Positions 17,771 through 28,601 are shown, numbered from the stretch's first letter. The stretch is DNA of 64,000 nt from Spongiibacter nanhainus (GCF_016132545.1 NZ_CP066167.1:3093501-3157500); one strand, 5' to 3'. Translations and numbers: made by a program. The notes: generated by a model not told the origin, from the sequence alone.

Positions 17771-18973
17771 CTAATCCAGCAACGACATGGGAATGGCAGA
17801 AACGGTATCGCCTCGCGAGACGGTGGTGCCTGGTGGAATCACCACCAAGGCATCGCACCATGCCACAGAACTCAGCACTCCGGAGCCCTGGTGGGGATAC
17901 AGACTGGCGCTGAGCCGCCCACCCTCGCCACTTAAGCGAGCCCGAGCGTACTCTTGTCGACTACCGGATTTGGGCCAATCGAAATCCGCCGACACCGGCC
18001 AGGCGCTGGGTACAGCATCATTGTCGCCCAGCATTGACAGCAGATAGGGGCGGACCAGCAAACAGAAGGTCACAAAGCTGGAGACCGGGTTGCCAGGTAA
18101 GCCAAAAAACGGCGTATCGCCTAATTTGCCATAGGCCAAGGGCTTGCCCGGCTTGATGGCCAGCTTCCACAACGACAGCCAGCCCAGCGCCTCAACCTGG
18201 CTTTTGACGTGGTCTTCCTCACCCACAGAGACACCACCGCTACTAACCACCACATCTGCAGCGGCAGCGGCGTTTGTCAGGGCCTGGCGGGTGGCCTCAG
18301 GGCTATCCCCGACGATCCCCATATCCACAACGTCCATGCCCAAGCCGGCCAGCAGTGCTGCCAGCATCGGACGATTGGAATTGTAGATCTGTCCCGGCTC
18401 TATCGCCTGACCGGGCTCGCGCAGCTCATCGCCGGTACACATCAACGCAACTTTAAAGGGGCGCCGAACCGGCGCGACGTCGATGCCCAGAGAAGCCAAC
18501 AGCCCAAGCTGCGCAGCGCCCAATCGCTGACCGGCTGACAATACGGTTTGCCCCCGGGCGATATCCTCTCCGCGACGACGAATATGCTGGCCGGTACTGG
18601 GCTGGGTCGACAACTGCACGTGATCGCCGTCGCGCTGGCAGTCCTCCTGGGCAACAACGCAATCTGCTCCGGGTGGCACCGGTGCGCCGGTAAAAATTCG
18701 CGCCGCCGTGCCCGGCATCAGTGGCGTGGCGACCTGGCCCGCCGGGATGCGCTGGCTGACCAGCAGGGGCTGCCCATCCCGAGCGTCCAGCGCTCGCAAT
18801 GCATAGCCATCCATCGCACTGTTGTCCACCGGCGGCACATCGATACCGGCACGGATCTCTTCAGCTAATACCGCGCCACGGCATTGCACAATTGGCAGGC
18901 GCTCGACGCCCACTAATGAGGCGTCCGACACAATTTGGTGCAAAGCGTCATCAAAAGGGGTTAACTTAGCCAC
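17771..18973 (-). CDS. moeA: Molybdopterin molybdenumtransferase MoeA
   Basis: Inserts molybdate into adenylylated molybdopterin to make molybdenum cofactor. The 400-residue product shows the N-terminal LTPFDDAL helix, DNSAMDGYALR, the metal-site region VSSGGVSVGEEDHVK in the MoCF-like domain, KPGKPLAYG and GLPGNPVSSFVTF, and a C-terminal beta-barrel domain IV. GTG 18973 is chosen: it begins at the family's N-terminus and overlaps moaB by 8 bp. An upstream ATG (19051) would add 26 residues lacking any family match. It is co-transcribed with moaB. Confidence 0.94.
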   Translation of the reverse strand: MAKLTPFDDALHQIVSDASLVGVERLPIVQCRGAVLAEEIRAGIDVPPVDNSAMDGYALRALDARDGQPLLVSQRIPAGQVATPLMPGTAARIFTGAPVPPGADCVVAQEDCQRDGDHVQLSTQPSTGQHIRRRGEDIARGQTVLSAGQRLGAAQLGLLASLGIDVAPVRRPFKVALMCTGDELREPGQAIEPGQIYNSNRPMLAALLAGLGMDVVDMGIVGDSPEATRQALTNAAAAADVVVSSGGVSVGEEDHVKSQVEALGWLSLWKLAIKPGKPLAYGKLGDTPFFGLPGNPVSSFVTFCLLVRPYLLSMLGDNDAVPSAWPVSADFDWPKSGSRQEYARARLSGEGGRLSASLYPHQGSGVLSSVAWCDALVVIPPGTTVSRGDTVSAIPMSLLD

Positions 18974-19499
18974 TTTCGGCACCAGAACGACGAGTGTTGA
19001 GCACCCCGACAAAATTACAAGGGCGGTGCCTACTGTCCAGCTGCTCAGCAATCAGGCGGGTCCAGGCCGTTTTGCAGGCACCGGTGGAGCCTGGCATGCA
19101 AAAAATCACGGTGTTGTTAGCCAACCCGGCCAGCGCCCGGGATTGCACCGTTGAGGAGCCAATCTCTTCAAAGGACACGGCTCTAAAGACCTCACCAAAG
19201 CCGTGAATCTCCTTGTCGAACAACACCGACACGGCTTCCGGGGTGGAATCCCGGCCCGAGAAGCCGGTGCCGCCGGTGACCAAAACCGCCTGCACGGCGT
19301 CGTCGGCAATCCACCGAGACAGCACTGCTCGAATCTGGTAGATGTCGTCTTTGACAATGCATTTTTCCAGCACGCGGTGACCGGCACCGCTCAACACATC
19401 CTGTAAGTAGTGCCCCGAGGTATCGCTGGCCTCGTCGCGGCTGTCGCTGACCGTCAGTACCGCCACACCCAGAGCGGTAAAGGTTTCACCGGCACTCAT
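18966..19499 (-). CDS. moaB: Molybdenum cofactor biosynthesis protein MoaB
   Basis: MoaB/Mog-family protein related to the enzyme that adenylylates molybdopterin before metal insertion by MoeA. The 177-residue sequence has the MoCF fold signatures LTVSDSRDEASDTSG, VLVTGGTGFSGRDSTPEAV (the pterin/phosphate-binding GGTG loop) and CMPGSTGACKTAW. The SGRDSTPEAV form is typical of MoaB. It overlaps moeA by 8 bp and the upstream RmlD-like gene by 4 bp (ATGA), so the three are probably translated together. Confidence 0.94.
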   Translation of the reverse strand: MSAGETFTALGVAVLTVSDSRDEASDTSGHYLQDVLSGAGHRVLEKCIVKDDIYQIRAVLSRWIADDAVQAVLVTGGTGFSGRDSTPEAVSVLFDKEIHGFGEVFRAVSFEEIGSSTVQSRALAGLANNTVIFCMPGSTGACKTAWTRLIAEQLDSRHRPCNFVGVLNTRRSGAESG

Positions 19500-20332
19500 A
19501 CGACTTCCTCCTCACACAGGCTTTTAATCAATTTTGGCAAATAGGCTCGCCAGGGTAACTGCTTGATGCCGAAGTGACGAAGAATGCGATCACAGGACAA
19601 TGGCGCAATCCAGGGTTGCCAATCCTCCCCTTGATCGTCATCTGCGCTGATCTCCGACGCCACCGCCACAAACTGCGACGCATAAGCCAGGCTGACTTCG
19701 GCGAATTCAAATGCCGTACTGCTGCCACTACTGTTGTAATGGTAGACCCCGCGACACAACGCTCCGCAGGAGAGCTGGTCGACCATTCCCGATACGACCC
19801 GGGCAAGATCAGTGACTGGTGTCGGGCAGGCACGGCGGGTATTGCGCAGCGACACGGCATCACTCTGGCGAAACCACCGCACACAATCGGCAAGAAAGTG
19901 ATCGCCGCTGGCAGCCACCAGGGTCCCGGTGCGCAAAATCAATGTTTGCGCGTTACTGGCCAAGACCTGTTCTTCCAGCGCGATTAGCTGTCGACCCCAC
20001 TCAGAGCTAGCGGCGGGAATGGTATTTTCTGCAGCGCCCTCGTCGTCGAGATTCGCGCCATCAAACACGCCACCATCGGTGATCAACAAATACAGCGCGG
20101 ACTGCCGAGCACAGGCGTGTAGTAATGTTTCGTAAAAGGCGGGTGGCGAGGCAATGCCACCGCCTTGAAGTGGGCTGATCCAGCGGGCGTCAATCACCAG
20201 TGCATCGCGAAGCGCGCCGTCGCTGGCATCGGCGACATGCACGGAGTCCAATATCTCGCGACCGCGGGATGCAAACTGAGCACGTATTGCATCGGCCAGC
20301 GGCCCACCGTTGGAGAGCAGGACAACATTCAC
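19496..20332 (-). CDS. RmlD-like sugar-nucleotide-binding protein, catalytic pair lost
   Basis: A 278-residue Rossmann protein resembling RmlD (dTDP-4-dehydrorhamnose reductase) of the extended SDR group. It keeps an N-terminal nucleotide loop (LLSNGGPLADAI), the LLITDGGVFDGAN stretch that matches the STDYVFDG of RmlD, and the C-terminal GVYHYNSSG block. At the catalytic YxxxK position it reads WGRQL, so Tyr is Trp and Lys is Leu; reductase activity is unlikely. The start is uncertain: GTG 20332 begins at beta-strand 1, TTG 20344 is also in frame, and AAGGG lies directly upstream of the TTG. It overlaps moaB by 4 bp. Function unknown. Confidence 0.72.
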   Translation of the reverse strand: MNVVLLSNGGPLADAIRAQFASRGREILDSVHVADASDGALRDALVIDARWISPLQGGGIASPPAFYETLLHACARQSALYLLITDGGVFDGANLDDEGAAENTIPAASSEWGRQLIALEEQVLASNAQTLILRTGTLVAASGDHFLADCVRWFRQSDAVSLRNTRRACPTPVTDLARVVSGMVDQLSCGALCRGVYHYNSSGSSTAFEFAEVSLAYASQFVAVASEISADDDQGEDWQPWIAPLSCDRILRHFGIKQLPWRAYLPKLIKSLCEEEVV

Positions 20333-20503
20333 AATTGGTGGCAACCCTTAAAAGTGGTGACTCGGCATTTCTTGATAACGGCTACAAACTTACTTCATGC
20401 ACCACGGGCAAACAAGGGAAAAACTTGTTGAAGATTAGTGACTTGGCCGCAGCTGGCGCGCTTCCTCGACAAGGCTTACGCGCCGGGATCTGCGTCGCGA
20501 ACG

Positions 20504-21025
20504 CTAAAACGGAATATCATCGTCAAAACCGTCGTCAAAGCCGCCGGGAGCTGGCGCGCCCTGGCCCTGCGGAGCCTGGTTTTGAGGAGCCGGGTTTTGC
20601 GCCGGCCGCGAAGGAGCAGATTGGGGACGCTGCGGGGCGGACTGATTGTAGTCGCCATAGCCGCCACTGCTGCCGCCACTGCTGCCGCCACGACCATCGA
20701 GCATTTGCATCTCGTTGGCGACGATTTCTGTGGTGTAGCGATCCTGGCCATCCTGACCTTGCCACTTGCGGGTCCGCAGTGAACCCTCGACATAGACCTT
20801 GGAGCCTTTCTTTAGATATTCGCCTGCGATTTCCGCCAGGCGGTTAAAAAACACCACCCGGTGCCACTCGGTACGCTCTTGGGGCTGCCCGGTTTGCTTG
20901 TCCTTCCAACTTTCGCTGGTGGCAAGGGTAACATTGGTCACCGCTGACCCTGAGGGCATATAGCGGGTTTCCGGGTCCTGGCCCAGATTGCCGATCAAAA
21001 TCACCTTGTTGATGCCACGCGCCAT
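20504..21025 (-). CDS. ssb: Single-stranded DNA-binding protein
   Basis: Binds single-stranded DNA as a tetramer during replication, repair and recombination. The 173-residue protein has the OB fold in the first 110 residues ([49 protein letters not shown], with the aromatic DNA-stacking residues). A Gly/Gln/Pro-rich linker (115-160) follows, and the acidic tip DDDIPF recruits partner proteins. Its own -10-like box lies upstream, and it is separated by 106 bp from the MFS gene. Confidence 0.97.
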   Translation of the reverse strand: MARGINKVILIGNLGQDPETRYMPSGSAVTNVTLATSESWKDKQTGQPQERTEWHRVVFFNRLAEIAGEYLKKGSKVYVEGSLRTRKWQGQDGQDRYTTEIVANEMQMLDGRGGSSGGSSGGYGDYNQSAPQRPQSAPSRPAQNPAPQNQAPQGQGAPAPGGFDDGFDDDIPF

Positions 21026-21082
21026 CGTTATTCTCCTGTTGCCCTATTGCTGTTGCCAAGGGTATTCGCTATCCAAACGAGC

Positions 21083-21088
21083 ACTATA
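21083..21088 (-). promoter_or_regulatory. Candidate -10 of ssb
   Basis: Minus strand TATAGT at 21083-21088, about 58 bp before the ssb ATG, with no strong -35. No CTGT-N8-ACAG LexA box was found by eye in the gap. Confidence 0.35.
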
Positions 21089-21130
21089 CCGCAATCTTTT
21101 CTGTCGCGACCATGACGGCTACCTAGAAAT

Positions 21131-22480
21131 TTAACGCCTGACTTCAACACTACCGGGTAGACAGGCAATATCAAAATCCCTGGCCACCTGCAGATAGGCG
21201 GTACGCTGCTCCTCAAAAACGGTAATCGCCAGGGAGCCGGGCAGTGCCAGCATGGCCGACTGCAGCCCCCGGGCGTCCCACTCGCCGGGCTGCCAATACA
21301 ATGTCAGGTTCTCAGACTTTGGCGGCACCTGCATCCACCACGCCACCGCCCACCATATCAACGCCGACACCGCAACGAGGGTAAACACCGCACTGCTGCC
21401 ACCCCAACCCGACAACCAGCCGCCCACCAGACCACCGCAAAATGCTCCAAAAAACTGAAAACTGGAGTAAACCCCCATCGCGGTGCCTTTGCCGCCGGGA
21501 TACACCGTCCGGCTCAGCAGTGATGGCAGTGACGCCTCCAAAAAATTAAATGCCGCAAAAAACACCAACAACATAATTAGCAGCAAGGTGCCATGCAGTG
21601 TCAGCACAGACAGGGGCAGGGTTGCTGCCGCTAACAGCGCTACCGCCAACAAAAACACCGCGCGCATGGCATCACGGCGCTCGGCATAAATAATCGCTGG
21701 CACCATCGCCACAAAGGACAGAACCATCACCGGAAAGTAAACCTGCCAGTGGTCTGCCCGCATCCAACCTAACTGCTCCAACAAGCCCGGCACCACAACA
21801 AACAGCGCCATCAGCATGCCGTGCAGGAAAAATATGCCAATGTTAAGCCGCATTAAATTCGAATCTTTTAAGCAGCGGGCCAACATCTCGCCCGGGGCCC
21901 GACTGCCGGCATCCACAAATTGACTATTTGGGGTAGGAATCACAAACACCGTGATGGCTATGCCCACTATCGCAAGCACTGCCGTGACCACAAACAGACC
22001 GCTGAGCCCCGACCAGCCGCCGATCCACGGTCCCAGCACCAGCGCCAGAGAGAAAGACACGCCAATACTGCCCCCAATAGCTGCCATCGCTTTGGTGCGG
22101 TGCTGCTCCCGGGTCAGATCCGCCACCATCGCCGTCAAAGTACTGGCAATGGCTCCGGCCCCCTGCAAAAGACGGCCGGCAATCACGCCGTATAGGCTGT
22201 CGCTCATCGCCGCGACCACGCCACCCAGGGCGAACACCAGCAAACCGCCAATAATCACCGGTTTGCGGCCGATGCGATCAGATAACATACCCAGGGGAAT
22301 TTGCAGTATCGCCTGCCCCAGGCCATAAACCCCCAGTGCCAAGCCAATCAGTAGTGGCGTACTGTGCCGGTATTCCTCGGCATAGAGCGCCAATACCGGC
22401 AGCAGCATAAACAGACCCAGCATGCGAAAGGCATAGAGGCTGGCCAGTGCCAGTACCGCACGCAATTCGAATCGAGTCAT
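21131..22480 (-). CDS. MFS transporter, YajR-like
   Basis: Major facilitator protein of about 450 residues with 12 predicted membrane segments. The loop 2-3 signature appears as GMLSDRIGRKPVIIGG, and the AFRMLGLFMLLPVLALYA first helix is typical of the YajR subgroup. After the last helix (ending about residue 385) a soluble C-terminal domain of about 60 residues follows, with LPGSLAITVFEEQRTAYLQV. This corresponds to the ferredoxin-like YAM domain of YajR. Proton-driven drug efflux is suggested by the family; the substrate is unknown. The start may be ATG 22480 or TTG 22495; neither has a clear Shine-Dalgarno. Its position between ssb and uvrA is conserved in related genomes. Confidence 0.88.
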   Translation of the reverse strand: MTRFELRAVLALASLYAFRMLGLFMLLPVLALYAEEYRHSTPLLIGLALGVYGLGQAILQIPLGMLSDRIGRKPVIIGGLLVFALGGVVAAMSDSLYGVIAGRLLQGAGAIASTLTAMVADLTREQHRTKAMAAIGGSIGVSFSLALVLGPWIGGWSGLSGLFVVTAVLAIVGIAITVFVIPTPNSQFVDAGSRAPGEMLARCLKDSNLMRLNIGIFFLHGMLMALFVVVPGLLEQLGWMRADHWQVYFPVMVLSFVAMVPAIIYAERRDAMRAVFLLAVALLAAATLPLSVLTLHGTLLLIMLLVFFAAFNFLEASLPSLLSRTVYPGGKGTAMGVYSSFQFFGAFCGGLVGGWLSGWGGSSAVFTLVAVSALIWWAVAWWMQVPPKSENLTLYWQPGEWDARGLQSAMLALPGSLAITVFEEQRTAYLQVARDFDIACLPGSVEVRR

Positions 22481-22587
22481 GGGGGAATCAGTCAAGAGTT
22501 GAGGGCCTGTTTACAAAAATCATCAGCGGGGGAAGCTTGGCATTCTACCAGCTCGTCCGGCAGCCTGACATCCGCCCGTTTTGCTTT

Positions 22588-22617
22588 TTGCGCCACAATC
22601 TGACTCGACCGTATAAT
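22588..22617 (+). promoter_or_regulatory. uvrA promoter
   Basis: TTGCGC (22588-22593), 18-bp spacer and a perfect TATAAT (22612-22617), 27 bp before the uvrA ATG. The 148-bp gap contains no recognisable gammaproteobacterial LexA box. Confidence 0.6.
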
Positions 22618-22643
22618 GGTCTGTTTATTTCTCCGGGGGATTT

Positions 22644-25496
22644 ATGGATCGGATTATTGTTCGCGGCGCCCGCACCCACAATTTAAAGAACATCGACCTA
22701 GAGATTCCCCGCGACAAGCTGGTGGTCATCACCGGTCTATCGGGGTCGGGTAAATCCTCCCTGGCGTTTGACACGCTTTATGCCGAGGGGCAGCGCCGCT
22801 ACGTAGAGTCTCTCTCTACCTACGCTCGGCAGTTCCTGTCGATGATGGAAAAGCCCGACGTCGACCATATCGACGGCCTGTCACCGGCCATTTCCATTGA
22901 GCAGAAATCCACCTCCCACAATCCCCGCTCCACCGTGGGCACCATCACCGAAATTCACGATTACCTGCGCCTGTTGTTTGCCCGGGTTGGCGAGCCCCGC
23001 TGCCCTGATCACGATGAGCCACTGGCCGCCCAGACTGTTAGCCAAATGGTGGACACAGTTCTGGCGCTACCGGAGGGCAGCAAGATGATGATGCTGGCCC
23101 CGGTAGTACAAAACCGCAAAGGCGAGCACCTCCACGTGTTTGAAAAGTTGCGCAGCCAGGGTTTTGTGCGCGCCAGAATCGACGGTATTGTGACCGACTT
23201 GGATGACACGCCAAGCCTGGATAAAAAGCGCAAACACACTATTGAGGTGGTCATCGACCGCTTTAAAGTGCGCAGCGACCTTGCCCTGCGATTGGCAGAA
23301 TCCTTCGAGACCGCGCTGGAACTGACCGACGGCATTGCCTCCGTGGCACCCATGGACGCCGATGGCGGTGCCGAGCTGCTGTTCTCTGCCAAATTTGCCT
23401 GCCCCCATTGCGGCTACAGCCTCAGCGAATTGGAGCCGCGACTGTTTTCCTTTAACAGCCCATTGGGGGCATGCAGCAGTTGCGACGGCCTGGGTGTAAA
23501 ACAGTACTTTGACGAATCCCGCCTGGTGCAACACCCGGAAGCCAGTCTTGCCACCGGCGCCATCCGTGGTTGGGACCGCCGCAGCGTGTATTACTTCCAT
23601 ATGCTCAACTCCCTAGCGGAGCACTACGGCTTCGATATCGACGCGCCTTTTGAGTCCCTAAGCGCCCAGCACCGTAAAAAGATCCTCTACGGCAGCGGCA
23701 ATGAAGAAATCAGTTTTACCTACGTCAACGATCGGGGCGACAACTTCCAGCGCCGGCATCGCTTCGAGGGGGTTATTCCCAATATGGAGCGACGCTACCG
23801 GGACACAGAGTCACAGACCGTAAGGGAAGAGCTCAGCAAATACCTCTCTACTGACAATTGTCCGGACTGTCACGGCACCCGCTTGCGCCGGGAAGCCCGC
23901 CACGTATTCTTGCTGGACAACACCCTACCGGATATTTCCAGCATGCCGGTGGGCGCCGCCAGGGACTATTTCGCCACCCTAAAACTCAGCGGCCGCCGGG
24001 CACAGATTGCCGAAAAGATCCTGAAAGAAATCAATGACCGTTTGCGCTTCCTGGTGGATGTCGGTCTCAACTACCTGACCCTGGACCGCAGCGCCGATAC
24101 GCTGTCCGGGGGTGAGGCTCAGCGCATCCGCCTGGCCAGTCAAATTGGTGCCGGCCTGGTGGGAGTCATGTATATCCTCGACGAGCCCTCCATCGGCTTA
24201 CACCAGCGCGACAACGAACGGTTGCTCAATACACTTCGCCACCTGCGGGATATCGGCAACACCGTGATCGTCGTGGAGCACGATGAAGACGCCATCCGCA
24301 CTGCCGATCACATCATTGATATCGGCCCCGGCGCCGGGGTGCACGGCGGCGAGGTGGTGGCCCAGGGCAGTCTCACAGCGATTCGCCGCAGCGCCGAGTC
24401 ACTCACCGGGCAATACCTTTCCGGCAAGCGCAAGATTGCGGTGCCAGAGCAACGCTACGAGCCCAACCCCGATCGCTATATTCACCTGGAGGGCGCCATT
24501 GGCAATAACCTACAGGATGTGACCCTCAACCTTCCGCTGGGCTTGATGACCTGCATTACTGGCGTGTCGGGATCTGGTAAGTCGACACTGATCAACCACA
24601 CTCTGTTCCCCATCGCGGCTACGGTACTCAACGGCGCAACCACGCTAAAGCCCGCGCCTTACACTGACATTCACGGTTTGGAGCTGGTAGACAAGTGCAT
24701 CGATATTGACCAGAGTCCGATCGGCCGGACTCCTCGTTCTAACCCTGCAACCTATACCGGTATATTCACCCCTATTAGGGAGTTGTTCGCGGGCACCCAA
24801 GAGGCCCGCTCCCGCGGTTATAAAGTGGGGCGTTTCAGCTTTAACGTTAAAGGCGGCCGCTGCGAGGCCTGCCAGGGTGACGGGGTCACCAAAGTGGAGA
24901 TGCATTTTCTTCCCGACATCTACGTCGCCTGTGAAGTCTGCCAGGGCAAACGCTATAACCGCGAAACCCTGGATATACTCTTTAAGGGCAAAAACATCCA
25001 CGAAGTGTTGGAAATGACCGTCGAAGAAGCCAACAGCTTTTTTGAGAACGTCCCCGCCATCAGCAAGAAACTCCAGACTTTAATGGACGTCGGCTTGAGT
25101 TATATTCGCCTGGGGCAGGCCGCCACCACCCTATCGGGGGGCGAAGCTCAACGGGTTAAACTGGCAAGAGAGTTGTCCAAGCGGGATACCGGCAAGACCT
25201 TGTATATCCTTGACGAACCCACCACTGGGCTGCACTTTGAAGACATTCAACTATTACTGACCGTACTGCATCGCTTGCGGGATCACGGCAACACGGTGGT
25301 AGTGATTGAGCACAACCTGGATGTGATAAAAACAGCAGACTGGATTATCGATCTAGGGCCCGAAGGCGGCAGTGGCGGCGGCCAGATCATCGCGGAAGGT
25401 ACGCCAGAACAGGTCGCCACACTGGATCATTCCTACACCGGCCAGTTCCTGGCACCAATGTTAAAGACCCGCAAGACCACCAAAAAGAGCGCCTAG
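22644..25496 (+). CDS. uvrA: Excinuclease ABC subunit A
   Basis: Damage-recognition ATPase of nucleotide excision repair; loads UvrB on lesions. The 950-residue protein has two ABC modules: Walker [10 protein letters not shown] (33-41) and GVSGSGKST (about 640), with signatures [12 protein letters not shown] and [12 protein letters not shown] and Walker [11 protein letters not shown] and [10 protein letters not shown]. Zinc modules are CPHC...CSSC in the first insertion and CEAC...CEVC in the second. Length is normal. GGGGGA lies before the ATG. It diverges from the MFS gene and converges on rplQ, with a shared terminator. Confidence 0.98.
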   Translation: MDRIIVRGARTHNLKNIDLEIPRDKLVVITGLSGSGKSSLAFDTLYAEGQRRYVESLSTYARQFLSMMEKPDVDHIDGLSPAISIEQKSTSHNPRSTVGTITEIHDYLRLLFARVGEPRCPDHDEPLAAQTVSQMVDTVLALPEGSKMMMLAPVVQNRKGEHLHVFEKLRSQGFVRARIDGIVTDLDDTPSLDKKRKHTIEVVIDRFKVRSDLALRLAESFETALELTDGIASVAPMDADGGAELLFSAKFACPHCGYSLSELEPRLFSFNSPLGACSSCDGLGVKQYFDESRLVQHPEASLATGAIRGWDRRSVYYFHMLNSLAEHYGFDIDAPFESLSAQHRKKILYGSGNEEISFTYVNDRGDNFQRRHRFEGVIPNMERRYRDTESQTVREELSKYLSTDNCPDCHGTRLRREARHVFLLDNTLPDISSMPVGAARDYFATLKLSGRRAQIAEKILKEINDRLRFLVDVGLNYLTLDRSADTLSGGEAQRIRLASQIGAGLVGVMYILDEPSIGLHQRDNERLLNTLRHLRDIGNTVIVVEHDEDAIRTADHIIDIGPGAGVHGGEVVAQGSLTAIRRSAESLTGQYLSGKRKIAVPEQRYEPNPDRYIHLEGAIGNNLQDVTLNLPLGLMTCITGVSGSGKSTLINHTLFPIAATVLNGATTLKPAPYTDIHGLELVDKCIDIDQSPIGRTPRSNPATYTGIFTPIRELFAGTQEARSRGYKVGRFSFNVKGGRCEACQGDGVTKVEMHFLPDIYVACEVCQGKRYNRETLDILFKGKNIHEVLEMTVEEANSFFENVPAISKKLQTLMDVGLSYIRLGQAATTLSGGEAQRVKLARELSKRDTGKTLYILDEPTTGLHFEDIQLLLTVLHRLRDHGNTVVVIEHNLDVIKTADWIIDLGPEGGSGGGQIIAEGTPEQVATLDHSYTGQFLAPMLKTRKTTKKSA

Positions 25497-25551
25497 CCAG
25501 GGCGCTCAAACAATGCCCAGCCCCGCTGTACCGGTGGGTGAGCCGGGCACA

Positions 25552-25579
25552 AAAAAGCCGGCGCTAGGGCCGGCTTTTT
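25552..25579. terminator. Bidirectional terminator between uvrA and rplQ
   Basis: GCCGGC (25557-25562) and GCCGGC (25569-25574) form a stem with a 6-nt loop, extended by A5 on the left and T5 on the right. It serves both uvrA and the alpha operon. Confidence 0.9.
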
Positions 25580-25599
25580 AGGTCAGACAAACGTGGATG

Positions 25600-25992
25600 T
25601 TAATCCTCGTCGTCTTCCTCTACCTCTTCTACTACTGGACGATCGACCAGCTCGACATAGGCCATAGGCGCTTTGTCACCGGTGCGCAAACCGCACTTCA
25701 TAATGCGGATGTAGCCACCCGGACGGGTTTCATAACGCGGACCCAGCTCGCCGAACAGCTTGCCCACGGCCTCATCGCTGCGCAGACGAGAAAAAGCCAG
25801 GCGGCGGTTAGCCACACTGTCAGTTTTCGCCAGTGTAATCAGCGGCTCGGCATAGCGACGCAGTTCCTTGGCTTTGGGCAAGGTAGTTTTGATCAGTTCA
25901 TGCTCCACCAGCGACGCAGTCATGTTGCGAAACATCGCTTTGCGGTGAGAGCTGTTGCGGTTCAGTTGGCGGCCACTTTGACGATGACGCAT
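25600..25992 (-). CDS. rplQ: 50S ribosomal protein L17
   Basis: Large-subunit protein near the exit tunnel. The 130-residue product has the diagnostic N-terminus [24 protein letters not shown] and RPGGYIRI...[17 protein letters not shown]. It ends in an acidic tail ([10 protein letters not shown]) as in several gammaproteobacteria. Last gene of the alpha operon, directly before the shared terminator. Confidence 0.98.
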   Translation of the reverse strand: MRHRQSGRQLNRNSSHRKAMFRNMTASLVEHELIKTTLPKAKELRRYAEPLITLAKTDSVANRRLAFSRLRSDEAVGKLFGELGPRYETRPGGYIRIMKCGLRTGDKAPMAYVELVDRPVVEEVEEDDED

Positions 25993-26076
25993 GGCTTTAT
26001 CCCTTACTAATAGTTGATGCTATCTCAGCATGTACCTAGTTAATCGAACGGCGTATCAGAGATCGCCCGGAGCGGC

Positions 26077-27078
26077 TTACGCCAGCACCCGGTCGTCGTT
26101 ACGCAAACTTGCCGGCGGCCAGTTGTCCAAACGCAGGCCCAGTGACAGGCCGCGAGACGCCAGCACATCTTTGATTTCGGTCAGCGATTTCTTGCCGAGG
26201 TTAGGAGTCTTGAGCAGCTCCACCTCGGTACGCTGAACCAGGTCGCCGATGTAGTAAATATTTTCCGCTTTCAAACAGTTGGCGCTGCGCACAGTCAGCT
26301 CCAAGTCGTCTACCGGACGCAGCAGAATCGGATCAACTTCGTTTTCTTCCCGTGAAGGCTCTTTCTCGCCTTCGCTTTCCAGGTCAACGAATACGGCCAA
26401 TTGTTGTTGCAGAATGGTCGCTGCGCGGCGAATCGCTTCTTCAGGATCGATTGTGCCGTTGGTTTCCAGATCCAGCACCAACTTGTCCAGGTCAGTGCGC
26501 TGTTCAACCCGTGCACTTTCGACCACGTAGCTTACCCGGTTGATCGGGCTGTAGCTGGCATCCAACTGCAGACGGCCGATAGAGCGAGTTTCTTCTTCGC
26601 CACCATCGCGAGCATCAGCCGGCACGTAACCGCGGCCACGACCGATGGTCAAGCGCATGTTAAGGTCGCCGTCGCTGTTAAGCGTTGCGATAACGTGCTC
26701 GGGATTAACGATTTCTACTTCGTGGTCAGTCTGGATATCACCAGCTGTGACTGGGCCCGGACCTTTTTTGCTGAGCGTCAGTACCGCTTGGTCTTTGCCA
26801 TTGAGTACAACGGCAACTTCCTTGAGGTTCAGCAGCACTTCGATAACGTCTTCTTTCACGCCTTCCATCGCGCTGTACTCGTGGAGCACACCGTCGATTT
26901 CAGCTTCGACTACCGCACAACCGGGCATGGACGACAGCAAGATGCGGCGCAGCGCATTACCCAGCGTGTGGCCAAAACCCCGCTCCAGCGGTTCCAAGGT
27001 TACCTTGGCGCGGGTCGAACCCAGTTCTTCAACCTGGATGACACGCGGGGTCAGAAATTCATTCACTGCACTTTGCAT
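26077..27078 (-). CDS. rpoA: RNA polymerase alpha subunit
   Basis: Alpha dimer scaffolds core RNA polymerase and its C-terminal domain contacts UP elements and activators. The 333-residue protein has the assembly domain (1-235; [23 protein letters not shown]) and the alpha-CTD (about 250-325). The CTD carries [14 protein letters not shown], the Arg that contacts the DNA minor groove, and [16 protein letters not shown]. Normal length. It lies between rpsD and rplQ as in E. coli. Confidence 0.98.
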   Translation of the reverse strand: MQSAVNEFLTPRVIQVEELGSTRAKVTLEPLERGFGHTLGNALRRILLSSMPGCAVVEAEIDGVLHEYSAMEGVKEDVIEVLLNLKEVAVVLNGKDQAVLTLSKKGPGPVTAGDIQTDHEVEIVNPEHVIATLNSDGDLNMRLTIGRGRGYVPADARDGGEEETRSIGRLQLDASYSPINRVSYVVESARVEQRTDLDKLVLDLETNGTIDPEEAIRRAATILQQQLAVFVDLESEGEKEPSREENEVDPILLRPVDDLELTVRSANCLKAENIYYIGDLVQRTEVELLKTPNLGKKSLTEIKDVLASRGLSLGLRLDNWPPASLRNDDRVLA

Positions 27079-27110
27079 AGCTCACCTGTGAGGGTTATCC
27101 GGTCAATGAC

Positions 27111-27731
27111 TTACTTGGAGTAAAGTTCTACGATCAGTTGCTCGTTGATCTCCGAGGACAAGTCACTGCGATCCGGTGCATTTTTAAACACCGCTTCCAG
27201 CTTGTCGTTGTTCACATCCAACCAGGCGCAATCACCGCGCTGAGCGGCCAGGGCAATAGCGGACTGAACACGCAGCTGCTTCTTGGCCTTTTCTCGCAGA
27301 GAAATCACATCACCAGGCTGAACTTGGTAAGACGGAACATTAACCACAGAACCGTTTACCAAAATACCTTTATGAGAGACCAGCTGACGTGCTTCCGCGC
27401 GGGTAGAGCCAAAACCAATGCGGTATACAACATTGTCCAGGCGGCTTTCCAGGTACTGGAGCAGGTTCTCACCGGTTGCACCTTTTTTACTTGCAGCTTT
27501 TTTGTAGTAGCTGCGGAATTGCTTTTCCAGCACGCCATACATACGACGAACTTTTTGCTTCTCACGAAGCTGCACACCGTAATCCGACAGGCGACCGCGA
27601 CGGGCACCGTGCATACCGGGGGCAGTTTCCGCCTTACACTTAGAGTCCAGCGGACGCACACCGCTCTTCAGGAACAGGTCGGTACCTTCCCGTCTGGCTA
27701 ATTTACAGCTTGGGCCCAAATATCTAGCCAT
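27111..27731 (-). CDS. rpsD: 30S ribosomal protein S4
   Basis: Primary 16S rRNA assembly protein and, in gammaproteobacteria, translational repressor of the alpha operon. The 206-residue product has [21 protein letters not shown], an S4 RNA-binding domain ([30 protein letters not shown], about 92-121) and the usual C-terminus ending in VELYSK. Full length. It lies between rpsK and rpoA. Confidence 0.98.
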   Translation of the reverse strand: MARYLGPSCKLARREGTDLFLKSGVRPLDSKCKAETAPGMHGARRGRLSDYGVQLREKQKVRRMYGVLEKQFRSYYKKAASKKGATGENLLQYLESRLDNVVYRIGFGSTRAEARQLVSHKGILVNGSVVNVPSYQVQPGDVISLREKAKKQLRVQSAIALAAQRGDCAWLDVNNDKLEAVFKNAPDRSDLSSEINEQLIVELYSK

Positions 27732-27754
27732 GCTCAGAATTCCTCAACTGTTAA

Positions 27755-28147
27755 TTACACGCGACGTTTCTTGGGAGGACGGCAACCATTGTGTGGAATG
27801 GGCGTCACGTCTGTGATGTTGGTGATTTTGTAACCGCAGTTATTCAGTGCACGCACTGCTGACTCACGACCGGGGCCAGGACCTTTAACTTCGACGTCCA
27901 GATTTTTAAGGCCGTATTCTTTTGCGGCATTACCGGCGCGCTCGGCAGCTACCTGAGCCGCGAAGGGCGTGCTCTTACGAGAGCCGCGGAAACCGCTACC
28001 ACCCGCCGTTGCCCAGCTCAGAGTATTACCCTGGCGGTCGGTGATGGTAATGATGGTGTTATTGAATGAGGCGTGAACATGCGCAACGCCATCGACGACG
28101 GTCTTTTTGACCTTCTTACGCGGTGTTTGCTTACCGGGTTTAGCCAT
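27755..28147 (-). CDS. rpsK: 30S ribosomal protein S11
   Basis: Platform protein of the 30S subunit near the mRNA exit. The 130-residue sequence starts [15 protein letters not shown] and contains [36 protein letters not shown] block and the C-terminal [19 protein letters not shown], all diagnostic. ATG 28147 is used; an in-frame start nine codons upstream lacks homology. Confidence 0.97.
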   Translation of the reverse strand: MAKPGKQTPRKKVKKTVVDGVAHVHASFNNTIITITDRQGNTLSWATAGGSGFRGSRKSTPFAAQVAAERAGNAAKEYGLKNLDVEVKGPGPGRESAVRALNNCGYKITNITDVTPIPHNGCRPPKKRRV

Positions 28148-28244
28148 TGTGATTCCTGCTTCTAATATCAACACTACACTAGAGGTGTAGCTACACTAAA
28201 ACGCGACAGCGCTGCGACAAGCGCAGCACCGATGTCCCTAGGGA

Positions 28245-28601
28245 TTACCTACGGATAGGCTTGCGTGGGCCTTTACGGGTACGGGCGTTGGTCTTGGTGC
28301 GCTGACCGCGCAGCGGCAAGCTCTTCCGATGGCGCAAGCCACGGTAGCAACCCAGGTCCAACAAACGCTTAATATTCATGGACACTTCGCGCCGCAAATC
28401 GCCTTCTACCGCGATTTTGCCAATGGCATTCCGCAGGCTGTCCAGCTGCTCTTCGCTAAGATCACCCACTTTAGTGTCTTCAGCGATAGAGGTTGTGGCA
28501 CAGAGTTGCTTGGCCGTAGTACGACCGATACCATAAATATAGGTCAACGAGATAACCGCGTGCTTGTTATCCGGTATATTGACTCCTGCGATACGAGCCA
28601 T
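28245..28601 (-). CDS. rpsM: 30S ribosomal protein S13
   Basis: Head protein of the 30S subunit making the B1 bridges to the 50S subunit and contacting P-site tRNA. The 118-residue product starts [17 protein letters not shown], has [12 protein letters not shown], and ends in the basic tail [21 protein letters not shown]. First gene of the alpha operon, with its own promoter about 100 bp upstream. Confidence 0.98.
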   Translation of the reverse strand: MARIAGVNIPDNKHAVISLTYIYGIGRTTAKQLCATTSIAEDTKVGDLSEEQLDSLRNAIGKIAVEGDLRREVSMNIKRLLDLGCYRGLRHRKSLPLRGQRTKTNARTRKGPRKPIRR

